44,970 bases of DNA, from positions 1-44,970 of the IMG/VR virus record IMGVR_UViG_3300033156_000205. One strand, written 5' to 3'. Each line of letters starts with the position of its first letter. Position 1 is the stretch's first letter. Position numbers and translations under genes: made by a program. Of this stretch, positions 1 through 7,144 are shown in pieces. This stretch comes from a virus. The notes under the pieces are model-generated. The model saw nothing but the letters and a program-made list of their open reading frames with translations. It had not been told where the DNA came from and made no database searches.

Positions 1-114
1 GCTACTGGTTCAGTCTCATCTACCTCGATAGGATTTTCCTCGTCAGGATTTATGACTATTTTCTTTCCTGTTGGCCGTTGCTCTATCGCTGTTCTTCGTG
101 CGAATTCTGGCAGA
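1..114. repeat. Left copy of the 114-bp terminal overlap
   Basis: The 114 bases at the left end are identical to the last 114 bases (44857-44970). A coding frame on the minus strand runs through this sequence at both ends and joins into one 789-residue protein when the copies are merged. The simplest reading is a circular assembly with an overlap; a short direct terminal repeat is the alternative. Confidence 0.95.
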
Positions 115-2252
115 TTGGTATGGTCGATGTTGCCTTTACTGTCTTTTTTTATTGCAAGCAAGGCAGTCAGGGCTTCTTTTGAACTACCTTTCCAAGCAGG
201 CGTGTGGTCTGAATAAGATGCAGCAGTAATATCCCCACCGAAATAAGAATTTGCATCACCTGCCGTGTAAATAGCGTAGTTTGTTGTGCCTACGGTTTGG
301 TCAGCTATGTATAACCCATAAGCGTTAGTAATTGTATCGTCAGCGTTTTTCTGTATCTGGGCGGCATAGTAATCGTATGCTGCCGATACTGTTATTGCTC
401 CCCCGTCTGTAATTTCTGTTGTTTTACAAATCCCATAATATCCCCCAAGTACAAGAACGGTACCCGTACAGTTGTCTCTGGCCACGGTCGCTTCGCCATA
501 ACAACCATAAATACTTGGCGTTCCTGCCCAATCCGTGTTTGGCTCAAAAATACTTTGAAAAGCAAGTCCTCTTTGGTTGCCAAAATTTACGGTTTGCGTA
601 CTGGTTTTTTTGATTAGAACATTGAGCCCATCAGCCATACCAGGCGAGTCGTCATAAATGTAGTCCAAATCCAGTTGTGCATCAAGATTGAGCAGGCCAG
701 TTATATTAGCTCCTGCAAATGTAGGGCTATCGGTAGTCGCCAAGTTCTGGTCGCCATCGTAGGTCGAGATAGTACCGAGACCATCAATCACTGCACCATC
801 GGCAGAGACGTCCCGACCGTCAACAGTCTTGCCAGAATTCATTATGATGTTATCATCAACATAGACGTCTCCAGCAGAAGAGAAATGCAAATCCCCTACT
901 GAAGCATCACAATATATGTTGCCAGAAGCGTCGGGGTAAAGGTGAAACCACGGCGTTTCATAATCGTCTGAAATGTAGAAATCAGAGTCATCTGCCCCCT
1001 TAAGCCATAAAGCCCTGCTTAATTTGGCAGTCCCCGAAGTAAGTTCTGTACCAGTTAGCCAGTCGTGAAGCTGTGTAATGTCGCTCGTATCAAATCCATC
1101 AAGTTTGACTCCATCCTCATAGACATTTCTGTTGTCGACAGTACCGGTCGGAATTATATTTCCATACACATAAAGTTTGCCATTCGCTAATTTTAGAAGG
1201 TCGGTATCGTTTTCAGGGCCAATATAACCGCCAAGTCCATCAAGGAGCAGATTGCCAGCAGTAAGGTCGTGGCCTCCTAAATCTACATTGCTGGCAGCGC
1301 CAGAATAAGGAACAAATATAGTCTCCAGTATTTCCAGATTAGTCGGAGCTTGGATAAAAGATAAATAATCAGTCCCGCAGTGTATAGTAATTTCAGGTGC
1401 GTTTCCAGAGCCAGAAACATCGGCATATAATTTTAGCACTAACCTCGAACCAGCCCCCAAATCATAATCCTCATCAAGCAATAAAGCAGCAATATAATTG
1501 TCTAACGTATCAACTTCGCTGCTGTACATTGAAGTTCCTATTAGATTTTCAACATCGCCAGAAGTCCTTTCGTATAGCTTGAAATAAATCCTTAAATCTT
1601 CTGTGCCAGATGTTTTTTCAGCAAACAGTATCCCCTCGTGAAGCCCTTTTATCGCTTTGTCCAAATCTACGCCTGTTTCTGAAATCCAAGTCGCTATCAA
1701 GTCGTTATCTGACAAATCGGAAACAACTATCGTATTATCAGCAAAGCCAGGTGGGGAAAGCGTCCCAAGATAATATCCGGTATCTCCGTCTGTTGTATCG
1801 GTTGTATAAAACCTAATTCCAAAAGCCGATGCAACTTCATCTACGTATTCCTTATCTATCAATTCGTGGGCGTAAGAAAATGGCGGATGGTCAACAGCAA
1901 GTCTTGGTATCCCGTTCGATATTGTTTGAGGGGTTGTCTGGTCTAACTTCAACAAGGTAGGACTTGTTTCTACGACAGAGCCAAATGTTCCTGTACCAGT
2001 AGTGGTAAAATCATATGACCCAATATCTATATTTGAATTGGCATTGCTACCGTCTCTTTTGAGAGCATCTATCGTACCATCTGCTATCTTCGCTCCGTCG
2101 ATGTAATCAGAGTCATTCGCATCCCACTGAACCGTGCCAACAGTAAAATGCTTACCAGTACCAATGCCCAAGTCTCCAATAGCTCCAAAAGCAAAAACAA
2201 TGCATAGAGCCGAAACTAGCCAATACCAATTTTGAAGCCTGTATCTACCCAT
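1..2252 (-). CDS. Large tail fibre/spike protein, N-terminal 750 residues (gene continues across the contig junction)
   Basis: The frame is open from an ATG at 2252 to the window edge and continues at 44856 to a stop at 44739, giving 789 residues. The start follows an AGGTGGAG-like site at about 2 nt, a tight spacing. Residues 1-25 contain a hydrophobic stretch after a basic start (MGRYRLQNWYW...), which looks like a signal or membrane segment; that is odd for a fibre. The body is rich in G, D, T and N with repeating beta-type segments, and has phrases typical of phage fibres. Near the C terminus are an LPEFAR motif, an RDLGAMVTLL motif and a final short coiled coil, as in trimeric phage fibres with chaperone-like tails. 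I see no clear peptidase S74 catalytic dyad. It overlaps the upstream gene by 37 nt. Confidence 0.85.
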   Translation of the reverse strand, partial: MGRYRLQNWYWLVSALCIVFAFGAIGDLGIGTGKHFTVGTVQWDANDSDYIDGAKIADGTIDALKRDGSNANSNIDIGSYDFTTTGTGTFGSVVETSPTLLKLDQTTPQTISNGIPRLAVDHPPFSYAHELIDKEYVDEVASAFGIRFYTTDTTDGDTGYYLGTLSPPGFADNTIVVSDLSDNDLIATWISETGVDLDKAIKGLHEGILFAEKTSGTEDLRIYFKLYERTSGDVENLIGTSMYSSEVDTLDNYIAALLLDEDYDLGAGSRLVLKLYADVSGSGNAPEITIHCGTDYLSFIQAPTNLEILETIFVPYSGAASNVDLGGHDLTAGNLLLDGLGGYIGPENDTDLLKLANGKLYVYGNIIPTGTVDNRNVYEDGVKLDGFDTSDITQLHDWLTGTELTSGTAKLSRALWLKGADDSDFYISDDYETPWFHLYPDASGNIYCDASVGDLHFSSAGDVYVDDNIIMNSGKTVDGRDVSADGAVIDGLGTISTYDGDQNLATTDSPTFAGANITGLLNLDAQLDLDYIYDDSPGMADGLNVLIKKTSTQTVNFGNQRGLAFQSIFEPNTDWAGTPSIYGCYGEATVARDNCTGTVLVLGGYYGICKTTEITDGGAITVSAAYDYYAAQIQKNADDTITNAYGLYIADQTVGTTNYAIYTAGDANSYFGGDITAASYSDHTPAWKGSSKEALTALLAIKKDSKGNIDHTNLPEFARRTAIEQRPTGKKIVINPDEENPIEVDETEPV

Positions 2253-2530
2253 ACTCCACCTGACTTAGCCTCTAAAATTAAGTTGTTCCCATCTATAATA
2301 AACCGACAGTTGCCATCGTCTCCAACACTGTTACCAGACTTTATTATTTCTAAATAATTAGTGCCTGAAACATCAGTCAGTAAAGTTCCGTCTCCATCTG
2401 GTAGCTTGTATTCTCTGTCATCCGACAGCTCACTCAGCTGAAAGGTAGCCTTATTGTTGCTGCCATTATCTTCTAGACCAAATCTGTTGTCTCTAAATCT
2501 TGTCTGTCCTAATCTTCGATATAAGCTCAT
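2216..2530 (-). CDS. Small virion/fibre-associated protein, 104 aa
   Basis: This 104-residue minus-strand frame lies directly upstream of the large fibre and overlaps it by 37 nt, so the two are probably translationally coupled. The middle contains YKLPDGDGTLLTD, a phrase recurrent in phage tail-fibre repeats, followed by a beta-rich C terminus ending in a WVDTGFKIGIG segment. No enzyme motif is visible. A small structural protein or fibre-attachment piece is the best guess; the role is inferred from the local phrase and position only. Confidence 0.7.
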   Translation of the reverse strand: MSLYRRLGQTRFRDNRFGLEDNGSNNKATFQLSELSDDREYKLPDGDGTLLTDVSGTNYLEIIKSGNSVGDDGNCRFIIDGNNLILEAKSGGVWVDTGFKIGIG

Positions 2531-2683
2531 AAGCTTTCGCCTTTCGACCGCTCGGAGCTACCGCTCCTCGCTCAGGGGGGTTTTCCCGAACACGGGGCGG
2601 ATTTAAGTTCGGATAATTTCACATATCCATTATCTGGATATGTTGGAAAGGCCGGCGTGTTCGGTCGGACTGACACCCCCGAG
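2531..2683. other. Structured intergenic region between TerS and fibre genes
   Basis: These 153 bases hold no gene. They contain an exact dyad (2621-2643), enclosed by a 9-bp inverted repeat CCGAACACG (2586-2594) / CGTGTTCGG (2656-2664), and a small GGAGC-TACC-GCTCC hairpin near 2555-2570. A G-run (six Gs) sits beside it. Because the region abuts TerS, a packaging recognition (pac/cos-like) role is possible, as is an mRNA processing element; neither is shown. Confidence 0.6.
2621..2643. repeat. Dyad copy 1: ACATATCC-N7-GGATATGT
   Basis: Perfect 8-bp arms with a 7-nt spacer (ATTATCT). It is one of five copies with identical arms and identical spacer length (others at 4858, 11808, 23287 and 38294). 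This one lies in the TerS-fibre intergenic region. Confidence 0.9.
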
Positions 2684-3172
2684 TCAGCTACCCGTAGCAT
2701 TGGCCGGCCTTTCTGGCTTCTGAGAGTCGAGAGCGAATGACTCACGCAAAATTGTCAAATCGGTTGAGTTCACAACTATTTCGGGATTTAAGAGGCCGTC
2801 CTCACCAAGCTTTTGTTCTTTGGAGTAGCCCGTCCGGTCGAGTATTTCTGTGGCGGATTTTAGAGAAATTTTTGAGTCGGGCGAGTTCATATGGTAGATG
2901 AGCTTGTCGGCGGCGGCCTTCGCACTTTTTCGGAGAGTTTCTTTGACGGCGTCGAGTTCGCTGGAGATATGCTCGTTCTGGACAGATTCGAGCGAGGCCC
3001 GCCTGATTGCAAATTGATGCTGGAAGGACGGCGAGTTAATTACGATTGAAACTTGGGCCTGAGACATTCCGAGTTCTTTAGATATTTGCTTCGGAGTTAG
3101 GCCGGTTAGGCAGAGGTCGAGAATTCGGTAATGCCGAGGAGTTAGTTTCTTTACTGTTTCGTTGTAAGACAT
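2684..3172 (-). CDS. terS: Putative terminase small subunit (TerS), HTH protein, 162 aa
   Basis: It probably recognises phage DNA and recruits the large terminase for packaging. The start is ATG 3172 (MSYNETVKKL) with an AAAGG site upstream; the frame is open to 3331, but that extension lacks a good site. Residues 8-50 form a LuxR/sigma-4-like helix-turn-helix (LTPRHYRILDLCLTGLTPKQ, then ISKELGMSQAQVSIV). The rest is helical, with a segment of the kind seen in phage small terminases (ATEILDRTGYSKEQK). It is the first gene of the minus-strand late block, on the other side of the fibre genes from TerL. An HTH regulator is the alternative. Confidence 0.65.
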   Translation of the reverse strand: MSYNETVKKLTPRHYRILDLCLTGLTPKQISKELGMSQAQVSIVINSPSFQHQFAIRRASLESVQNEHISSELDAVKETLRKSAKAAADKLIYHMNSPDSKISLKSATEILDRTGYSKEQKLGEDGLLNPEIVVNSTDLTILRESFALDSQKPERPANATGS

Positions 3173-3331
3173 TTGCGAGCCTTTTTTGGATATAAGGCCG
3201 GTTTGATGGTATTTACAGACGACTTTTTTCGTACAAAAAATGACATATTTCTCAAACTTGAAAAAATTAGTGAGAATGCGGACTAAACGTTTCGGCGGCT
3301 CGTGGGGGGTTTTTAGTTTTTGTATGTCCAC

Positions 3332-3359
3332 TTTATATCAATATAGCTTTTGTCGACAA
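3332..3359 (-). promoter_or_regulatory. Candidate sigma70-like promoter for TerS/late block
   Basis: On the minus strand, TTGTCG (3359-3354) is followed after 16 nt by TATAAA (3337-3332). Five of six -10 bases and four of six -35 bases match the bacterial consensus. It would give a leader of about 150 nt before TerS. Found by eye only. Confidence 0.3.
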
Positions 3360-3436
3360 TCTCGGCGGCTTGAGCTCGGGTTTTGTAAGTGCTTAACAAA
3401 TCGCTTTGTTCGGCGAACACATATCCGAGCGGATTT

Positions 3437-3460
3437 GATTTGTTAGATATCTAACAAATC
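3437..3460. repeat. Perfect 24-bp palindrome in control region
   Basis: The sequence from 3437 to 3460 is an uninterrupted perfect palindrome centred on GATATC, with arms GATTTGTTAGAT/ATCTAACAAATC. A second overlapping pair, GCGGATTTG (3429-3437) and CAAATCCGC (3455-3463), allows an extended alternative. An operator for a dimeric regulator is likely. Confidence 0.8.
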
Positions 3461-3643
3461 CGCCGATGTTGATTTTTATCAACACGGTTTCGAGCGTTGA
3501 TATTTTACAACATCGTTTATTTTTTCAAACATTTCCGTAAGTCCTTGCTGGCAAACGGTTTATGTCAAATCCGCCGATTTCGTGTCGATTATTTGCAACA
3601 CGTCGATACAATCGCCCCATTTTACCCAAATTATTTCGGCCAT

Positions 3644-3666
3644 AAGTCCTTATTGCCAAAGGACTT
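3644..3666. repeat. Dyad AAGTCCTT-N7-AAGGACTT
   Basis: Perfect 8-bp arms with a 7-nt spacer, the same geometry as the five dispersed ACATATCC dyads but a different arm sequence. A degenerate relative (TAAGTCCTT, then GGCAAA) lies about 105 bp upstream. A weak plus-strand promoter-like pair, TTGCCA (3653-3658), 17 nt, TTTATT (3676-3681), overlaps it, so it could be an early-promoter operator. Confidence 0.55.
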
Positions 3667-3804
3667 GCGACAATTTTTATTTTATTTTCGGTTTTGGCAC
3701 GGAAATTGCTTAATATATCGATGTTCTTTCGCAAGTAAATATCGACCGATAGCGTCAATCGGTTAAGTAAATCAATTATTAACTTAATTTTGGAGGTATT
3801 AAAA

Positions 3805-4218
3805 ATGTCAACACGAATTAAGCCAGAGGACGTTATGAAGGACGGGTTTTTGTACTCAAAACGAGCGACGCATACCAAAAACGGCAAAAAGCGCTTATCG
3901 GACGCTATGGTACCAAAACCCACCGCCGAAACTTTGCAAGCGTACATCGACGCACATATAATCGCCGATATGGACTATGTTTGCAAACGGTTTGTTGAGG
4001 GCGAAGCAATTCGTCAACAAGCGCAAATCCGAGCCGCTGACAAGTCGGGTAAAATACCCAAGGCTGACTACAACCGCTTATTTAACAAACTCGCAACACC
4101 TGAGGCGTTCCAACAAGCTATCGACGAGGGCGCCGACCGAGAGCAGTTCATTAACGAGCTCATTCAGTCAGCATACAACGAAGAGCTTGAAACAGGCGAG
4201 CCGTTTGAAACTGCCTAG
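3805..4218 (+). CDS. First early gene, hypothetical protein, 137 aa
   Basis: The start is ATG 3805 (MSTRIKPEDV) because TGGAGGT lies just upstream at 3791-3797; the frame is open slightly further. The product is hydrophilic, mostly helical and charged, with a basic N-terminal third (SKRATHTKNGKKR) and an acidic C terminus. No family recognised. As the first gene after the divergent control region, with a near-perfect ribosome site and a terminator behind it, it is expected to be expressed strongly and early, perhaps as a host take-over or DNA-binding protein. Its base composition is more GC-rich than the genes that follow. Confidence 0.8.
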   Translation: MSTRIKPEDVMKDGFLYSKRATHTKNGKKRLSDAMVPKPTAETLQAYIDAHIIADMDYVCKRFVEGEAIRQQAQIRAADKSGKIPKADYNRLFNKLATPEAFQQAIDEGADREQFINELIQSAYNEELETGEPFETA

Positions 4219-4227
4219 TTCAAATCG

Positions 4228-4270
4228 TACAGTGGGCAGGCCCAAAACCTGCCTGCTGTATATTTTTATT
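4228..4270 (+). terminator. Rho-independent terminator after first early gene
   Basis: TACAGTGGGCAGG (4228-4240) pairs imperfectly with CCTGCCTGCTGTA (4248-4260) around a CCCAAAA loop and is followed by TATTTTTATT. It would separate the first early gene, in whole or in part, from the rest of the block. Confidence 0.7.
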
Positions 4271-4304
4271 CACAACAAAAACTCAAAAACGGAAGAACTT
4301 AAAA

Positions 4305-4487
4305 ATGAAAACTGAAATAACAGCAACATTCAAACGGGAGCGGGCCTGCAAGCACTCCGTCCGATTTACTCCAGCTGACGAAACAGCTGAAACTACCGCT
4401 ACAGTGCTCTACTTCAAAAACGAAGTTCTGCAAAACTTAGGCAACCCCCCGAAACTAATCTTAACTCTAAAACCAAAAACTGACTAA
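4305..4487 (+). CDS. Hypothetical phage protein, 60 aa
   Basis: A 60-residue frame (MKTEITATFKRERACKHSVR...) preceded by GGAAGAAC. It has a beta-strand pattern with a conserved-looking KHSVRFTP segment and a hydrophobic end, like many small early phage proteins. No function is assigned. It lies between a terminator-like hairpin upstream and a GC-rich hairpin downstream, so it may be a separately processed message. Confidence 0.7.
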   Translation: MKTEITATFKRERACKHSVRFTPADETAETTATVLYFKNEVLQNLGNPPKLILTLKPKTD

Positions 4488-4496
4488 ACATTGAGA

Positions 4497-4532
4497 TGGT
4501 CCGGAGCGCCCAAGTTGCGAGCGCTCCGGCCA
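4497..4532. other. GC-rich intergenic hairpin
   Basis: CCGGAGCGC (4501-4509) pairs with GCGCTCCGG (4521-4529) around an 11-nt loop, and TGG/CCA extends the stem past a single bulged T. There is no U-tract, so this looks like an RNA processing or stability element upstream of the next ribosome site rather than a terminator. Confidence 0.65.
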
Positions 4533-4558
4533 CAAATCTACAGAAAGGAAGCTAAAAA

Positions 4559-4882
4559 ATGAAAACTGTAAAACGCCGCCAGATTAAACAAATACTTGAT
4601 GACATTCCTATGGAAACTTGGGGAGCTATACCACTCCACGAATTCGACGTTGCACTAAACAGCTCATTCTCTATTTTGGCAAACTTCGTTATTGACAACT
4701 TGCCAAAAGACCCAGCACTTTTAATTTGCATGTGCAATTTGATTCTAGATGGCCTCGCCAGAGGCGAGAGGGAAATACAAGAACTGCAAGAACTTCACGA
4801 ACAGGAAGAAACTGAAAATGAAAATAGTACTAAACCGAACTTGAGCGAACCAACCCAACATATCCAAATTGTGGATATGTGA
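4559..4882 (+). CDS. Hypothetical early protein, 107 aa
   Basis: The frame starts after AGAAAGGAAGCTAAAA. The first 70 residues are a mixed helical domain (RRQIKQILDDIPMETWGAIP, then SSFSILANFVIDNLPKDPA) and the last 35 are an acidic, Q/E/N-rich tail. The final eight codons (QHIQIVDM plus stop) lie inside a copy of the dispersed dyad, so the C terminus is set by that element. No family recognised. Confidence 0.75.
   Translation: MKTVKRRQIKQILDDIPMETWGAIPLHEFDVALNSSFSILANFVIDNLPKDPALLICMCNLILDGLARGEREIQELQELHEQEETENENSTKPNLSEPTQHIQIVDM
4858..4880. repeat. Dyad copy 2: ACATATCC-N7-GGATATGT
   Basis: Identical arms, with spacer AAATTGT. This copy overlaps the last codons of the 107-residue early protein, the only one of the five lying largely inside a coding frame. 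Confidence 0.9.
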
Positions 4883-4939
4883 ACAACAAAAAGCGGCTAA
4901 AGCTGCAACAACAAAATCTACAACGAAAGGAACTGCAAA

Positions 4940-5281
4940 ATGGACAAACTAAACTCTGAAGAACTTGCAAAACTTGCTACTACACCACACCGAAAGTACA
5001 AACTGATAAACCTCTCAAATCATCGGAACGCTGATTTTGAAGTCATTGCAGCAACTACACCCTACCAAGCAGCAATAAAATACCTCAATCTCTTAGGCTA
5101 CACCCTATCTCTAGCTGAACCAACTCAGCGAGAAATTGCTGAAATCTTCAACAGCATCTCTGAAGAAAAACTGCTCGAAATAAGCAACTCCGAAGCACCC
5201 TACGATAATCTAATGAACACTATCAAAGATATATGGGAAGAACGAACTTATCAAAAACGACTCGAAAGGATTAAGAAATGA
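4940..5281 (+). CDS. Hypothetical early protein, 113 aa
   Basis: A frame preceded by GAAAGGAACTGCAAA. The product has an N-terminal alpha/beta segment (RKYKLINLSNHRNADFEVIA), an AATTPYQAAIKYL helix and a charged helical C terminus ending KRLERIKK. The 'recast input by position' look (AATTPYQAAIKYLNLLGY) resembles small phage adaptor-like folds, but I recognise no family. It overlaps the next gene by 4 nt (ATGA), indicating translational coupling. Confidence 0.75.
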   Translation: MDKLNSEELAKLATTPHRKYKLINLSNHRNADFEVIAATTPYQAAIKYLNLLGYTLSLAEPTQREIAEIFNSISEEKLLEISNSEAPYDNLMNTIKDIWEERTYQKRLERIKK

Positions 5282-5607
5282 GCTACGATTGCACAGCAAA
5301 AGCATATTTAGCATTTGAAGAAATAACAAAAATACTACAAGACGCAAGCCCTTCCGCAAAATATGATGAGTTTCAATATGCAGAGAAACAGCACTTTTGT
5401 GAAATAGGCAGCAGCCGTCTAGATGGTGCCGTTGTAGGGGCTGTTTATGAGATTATCGATGACAGTCACTGTAAATTATCAGGCAGCTTCCACATAGACC
5501 CTGACGGACACATTGTCAGATTTCCTGGCAGTAATCGCTATCAACGCTCAGCGGCTGAGCAAAGAGCTCTCAAAAGATACGCTGAAGCATATCCAACAAA
5601 ACTGTAA
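5278..5607 (+). CDS. Hypothetical early protein, 109 aa
   Basis: It starts in an ATGA overlap with the previous gene. The product is alpha/beta with a helical N terminus, a strand-rich middle (VGAVYEIIDDSHCKLSGSFH) and a C-terminal basic segment with SAAEQRALKRYAEAYP. No catalytic motif or known family is visible. It belongs to the tightly packed string of small early genes that precedes the replication genes. Confidence 0.75.
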   Translation: MSYDCTAKAYLAFEEITKILQDASPSAKYDEFQYAEKQHFCEIGSSRLDGAVVGAVYEIIDDSHCKLSGSFHIDPDGHIVRFPGSNRYQRSAAEQRALKRYAEAYPTKL

Positions 5608-5626
5608 ACTGAAAGGAGACTAAAAA

Positions 5627-5929
5627 ATGAAAGTAGTAATCAATACCTGCTACGGCGGCTTCGAGCTATCCCAAAAAGCTCTGGAGCTCTACTCCAGACT
5701 TAAAGGCTCATCTGAACCTATCAATGACTACTACATCGAGCGAAACGACCCTATTTTAATTAAGGTTGTTGAAACTCTCGGAGATAAAGCCAACGGCTCA
5801 ACCGCTGAGTTAGCTATAGTGGAGATACCCGATGACATCAACTGGGAAATCGAGCAGTACGACGGAGTTGAGTGGGTATCTGAAGCTCATCGAAGATGGG
5901 GCGGCGACGACTATATTGAAAGAGACTAA
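5627..5929 (+). CDS. Conserved phage protein, 100 aa (paralogue 1 of 2)
   Basis: Strong AAAGGAG site. The start MKVVINTCYGGF, the block ERNDPILIKVVETLGDKANG and the VEIPDDINWEIEQYDGVEWV block are hallmarks of a small protein family found widely in phages and prophages and without a known function. A shorter relative is encoded at 6595-6870 (MKVVINACYGSF, ERNDPTLVKVVETLGSEAN). The C-terminal HRRWGGDDY segment is kept here and lost in the relative. Confidence 0.85.
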   Translation: MKVVINTCYGGFELSQKALELYSRLKGSSEPINDYYIERNDPILIKVVETLGDKANGSTAELAIVEIPDDINWEIEQYDGVEWVSEAHRRWGGDDYIERD

Positions 5930-5931
5930 AA

Positions 5932-6258
5932 ATGAAATTACTTACAAAACAAATAAGAAAAATCTTACCACCGCTTTATGCACAAGAGAACAGAGGCGGA
6001 GAAGCTATTGCATACATAAAATTCTTTATGCCAGATAACTACTGCTCGGCGTGGTATGCGACAGAATTTGACGGCCACGATATATTCTTTGGCCTGGTTG
6101 TTGGTTTTGGAAAAAAACTCAGCCACTTTAGCTTGAAGGGACTCGAACGTATTCGAGGGCCAGAAAGCTTTTCAGTTGAGCGTGATACGTCTTGGCAACC
6201 AAAACCACTCAAAGAAATCGCTCCTGATTTATTCATTAACGAGAACGAAAGGAACTAA
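5932..6258 (+). CDS. DUF2958 family protein, 108 aa
   Basis: The sequence matches the DUF2958 pattern from memory: an LLTKQIRKILPPLYAQE start, HVKFF-like YIKFFMPD, then WYATEFDG, FFGLVVGF, LSHFSLKGLERIRG, and a final VERDTSWQPKPLKEI. The domain is common on plasmids and phages; its function is unknown. The length is normal for the family. It begins 2 nt after the preceding stop and ends 1 nt before the next start, within a tight operon. Confidence 0.85.
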   Translation: MKLLTKQIRKILPPLYAQENRGGEAIAYIKFFMPDNYCSAWYATEFDGHDIFFGLVVGFGKKLSHFSLKGLERIRGPESFSVERDTSWQPKPLKEIAPDLFINENERN

Positions 6259-6259
6259 A

Positions 6260-6370
6260 ATGCTTAAACTACTTAAAATCACCAAGCTACTATTCGTAGC
6301 AATCTTAAACGGACTCCTCGCAGCTCTTCTCTGCTTATTTTGGCCAAACTATTCCAAACGAAAGCACTAA
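6260..6370 (+). CDS. Small single-pass membrane peptide, 36 aa
   Basis: ATG 6260 follows GAAAGGAACTAAA. The product is a 36-residue peptide with one hydrophobic helix (KLLFVAILNGLLAALLCLFW) between basic ends, so it should insert in the host inner membrane. Early expression suggests a role in host take-over or superinfection rather than lysis. A longer frame from 6176 exists but overlaps the DUF2958 gene; the ribosome site supports 6260. Confidence 0.65.
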   Translation: MLKLLKITKLLFVAILNGLLAALLCLFWPNYSKRKH

Positions 6371-6373
6371 AAA

Positions 6374-6577
6374 ATGCAAAAACAAAACAAACTAACTATC
6401 CATTCATACACTCCGGCATACGGAGGCGTTCTAACCGTCCGCTCTTCAACAGACAGACTCTACACCTACTCCGGCGTCTCCCCTTATCTTCACAACTTGA
6501 TACGCTCTCACATCAAGCATAAGCGTTTCGGAACTGTCTGGAAGATACTTCAGCGGCTAAAATCGCTAAAGCGATAG
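6374..6577 (+). CDS. Hypothetical early protein, 67 aa, basic
   Basis: The frame starts 4 nt after the membrane peptide stop. The product is beta-rich at the N terminus (KLTIHSYTPAYGGVLTV) and basic and helical at the C terminus (HIKHKRFGTVWKILQRLKSL). A small nucleic-acid-binding role would suit the charge, but no family is recognised. Confidence 0.65.
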   Translation: MQKQNKLTIHSYTPAYGGVLTVRSSTDRLYTYSGVSPYLHNLIRSHIKHKRFGTVWKILQRLKSLKR

Positions 6578-6594
6578 AAAGGAAGCTAAAAAAA

Positions 6595-6870
6595 ATGAAA
6601 GTAGTAATAAACGCTTGCTATGGCAGTTTTTTTCTCAGCCACAAAGCACGAGAACTCTACTCTAAACTCAATAACTTAAAAGAGTGCCTTGTCGATGAGT
6701 TTATGCTTGAACGGAATGACCCTACTCTAGTCAAAGTCGTCGAAACTCTTGGTTCTGAAGCTAACACTCCTATCTCTAGCCTAGTGGTAATCGAAATTCC
6801 TGACAACGTAGACTGGGAAATTCGCTCTTGTGATGGACGGGAGTGGATTGCTGTAATTAGTCAAAGTTGA
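6595..6870 (+). CDS. Conserved phage protein, 91 aa (paralogue 2 of 2)
   Basis: Relative of the protein at 5627-5929: the same MKVVIN-CYG start, an ERNDPTLVKVVETLG block and a VIEIPDNVDWEI block. It lacks the HRRW-type C terminus and ends shortly after EWIAV. The two genes are separated by three unrelated small genes, so the duplication is not a simple recent tandem. An AAAGGAAG site precedes the start. Confidence 0.8.
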   Translation: MKVVINACYGSFFLSHKARELYSKLNNLKECLVDEFMLERNDPTLVKVVETLGSEANTPISSLVVIEIPDNVDWEIRSCDGREWIAVISQS

Positions 6871-6904
6871 GACAACTGGAAGTTACCGTTTTCTATGGTG
6901 AAAC

Positions 6905-7049
6905 GGCTGTCGGCCAGGCAGCCGGATTTTCTGGGAGGTTGGTTTTCAAAAGAGGTTTTGGATATTTAATATATTTTTTATCTATTATTAAAACCTAGCC
7001 CCCTCCAAGAACCGCCCTTCCTGAATATTCGGCTGCCTGCCAAACAGCC
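6905..7049. repeat. Large nested inverted repeat with AT-rich core, candidate origin or structured RNA
   Basis: The 274-bp gap between genes (6871-7144) holds nested inverted pairs: GGCTGT (6905-6910)/ACAGCC (7044-7049), CAGGCAGCCG (6915-6924)/CGGCTGCCTG (7030-7039), and AGGTTTT (6953-6959)/AAAACCT (6990-6996). The centre, about 6960-6989, is almost pure A/T. GC-rich arms around an AT-rich core suit an origin-like unwinding element; as RNA the same sequence would form a long hairpin upstream of the 7145 gene. Confidence 0.65.
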
Positions 7050-7144
7050 CAAAAAATTGGACAATGCCGACCCGAAATTATTTTATTATTTTGTCTGTAT
7101 TTTGTCGTTTTTTCGCCTTATACCAACAAAAACGAGGTGAACAA

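Larger units (their letters stand above)
3173..3804. promoter_or_regulatory. Divergent control region between late (-) and early (+) blocks
   Basis: About 630 bp without a convincing gene separate divergent TerS and the first early gene. The region is dense in dyads: a perfect 24-bp palindrome at 3437-3460, TGTTGAT-TTTT-ATCAACA at 3467-3484, AAGTCCTT-N7-AAGGACTT at 3644-3666 with a degenerate partner near 3538-3560, and ACCGAT-N7-ATCGGT at 3745-3763. The word TCGGCGG or its complement recurs near 3284, 3361, 3460 and 3568. These look like operators or iterons. Early and late promoters must lie here, and an origin is possible. Open frames inside it are shadows. Confidence 0.7.

Noticed and set aside
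1-114. True short direct terminal repeats
   Set aside because: Not excluded, but a gene reads through the junction and the overlap begins exactly at base 1, as expected from an assembly overlap of a circular or permuted genome.
3525-3947. Minus-strand frame of 140 residues in the control region
   Set aside because: It runs antisense into the first early gene, has no ribosome site and lies over the dyads; composition is unlike the neighbouring genes.
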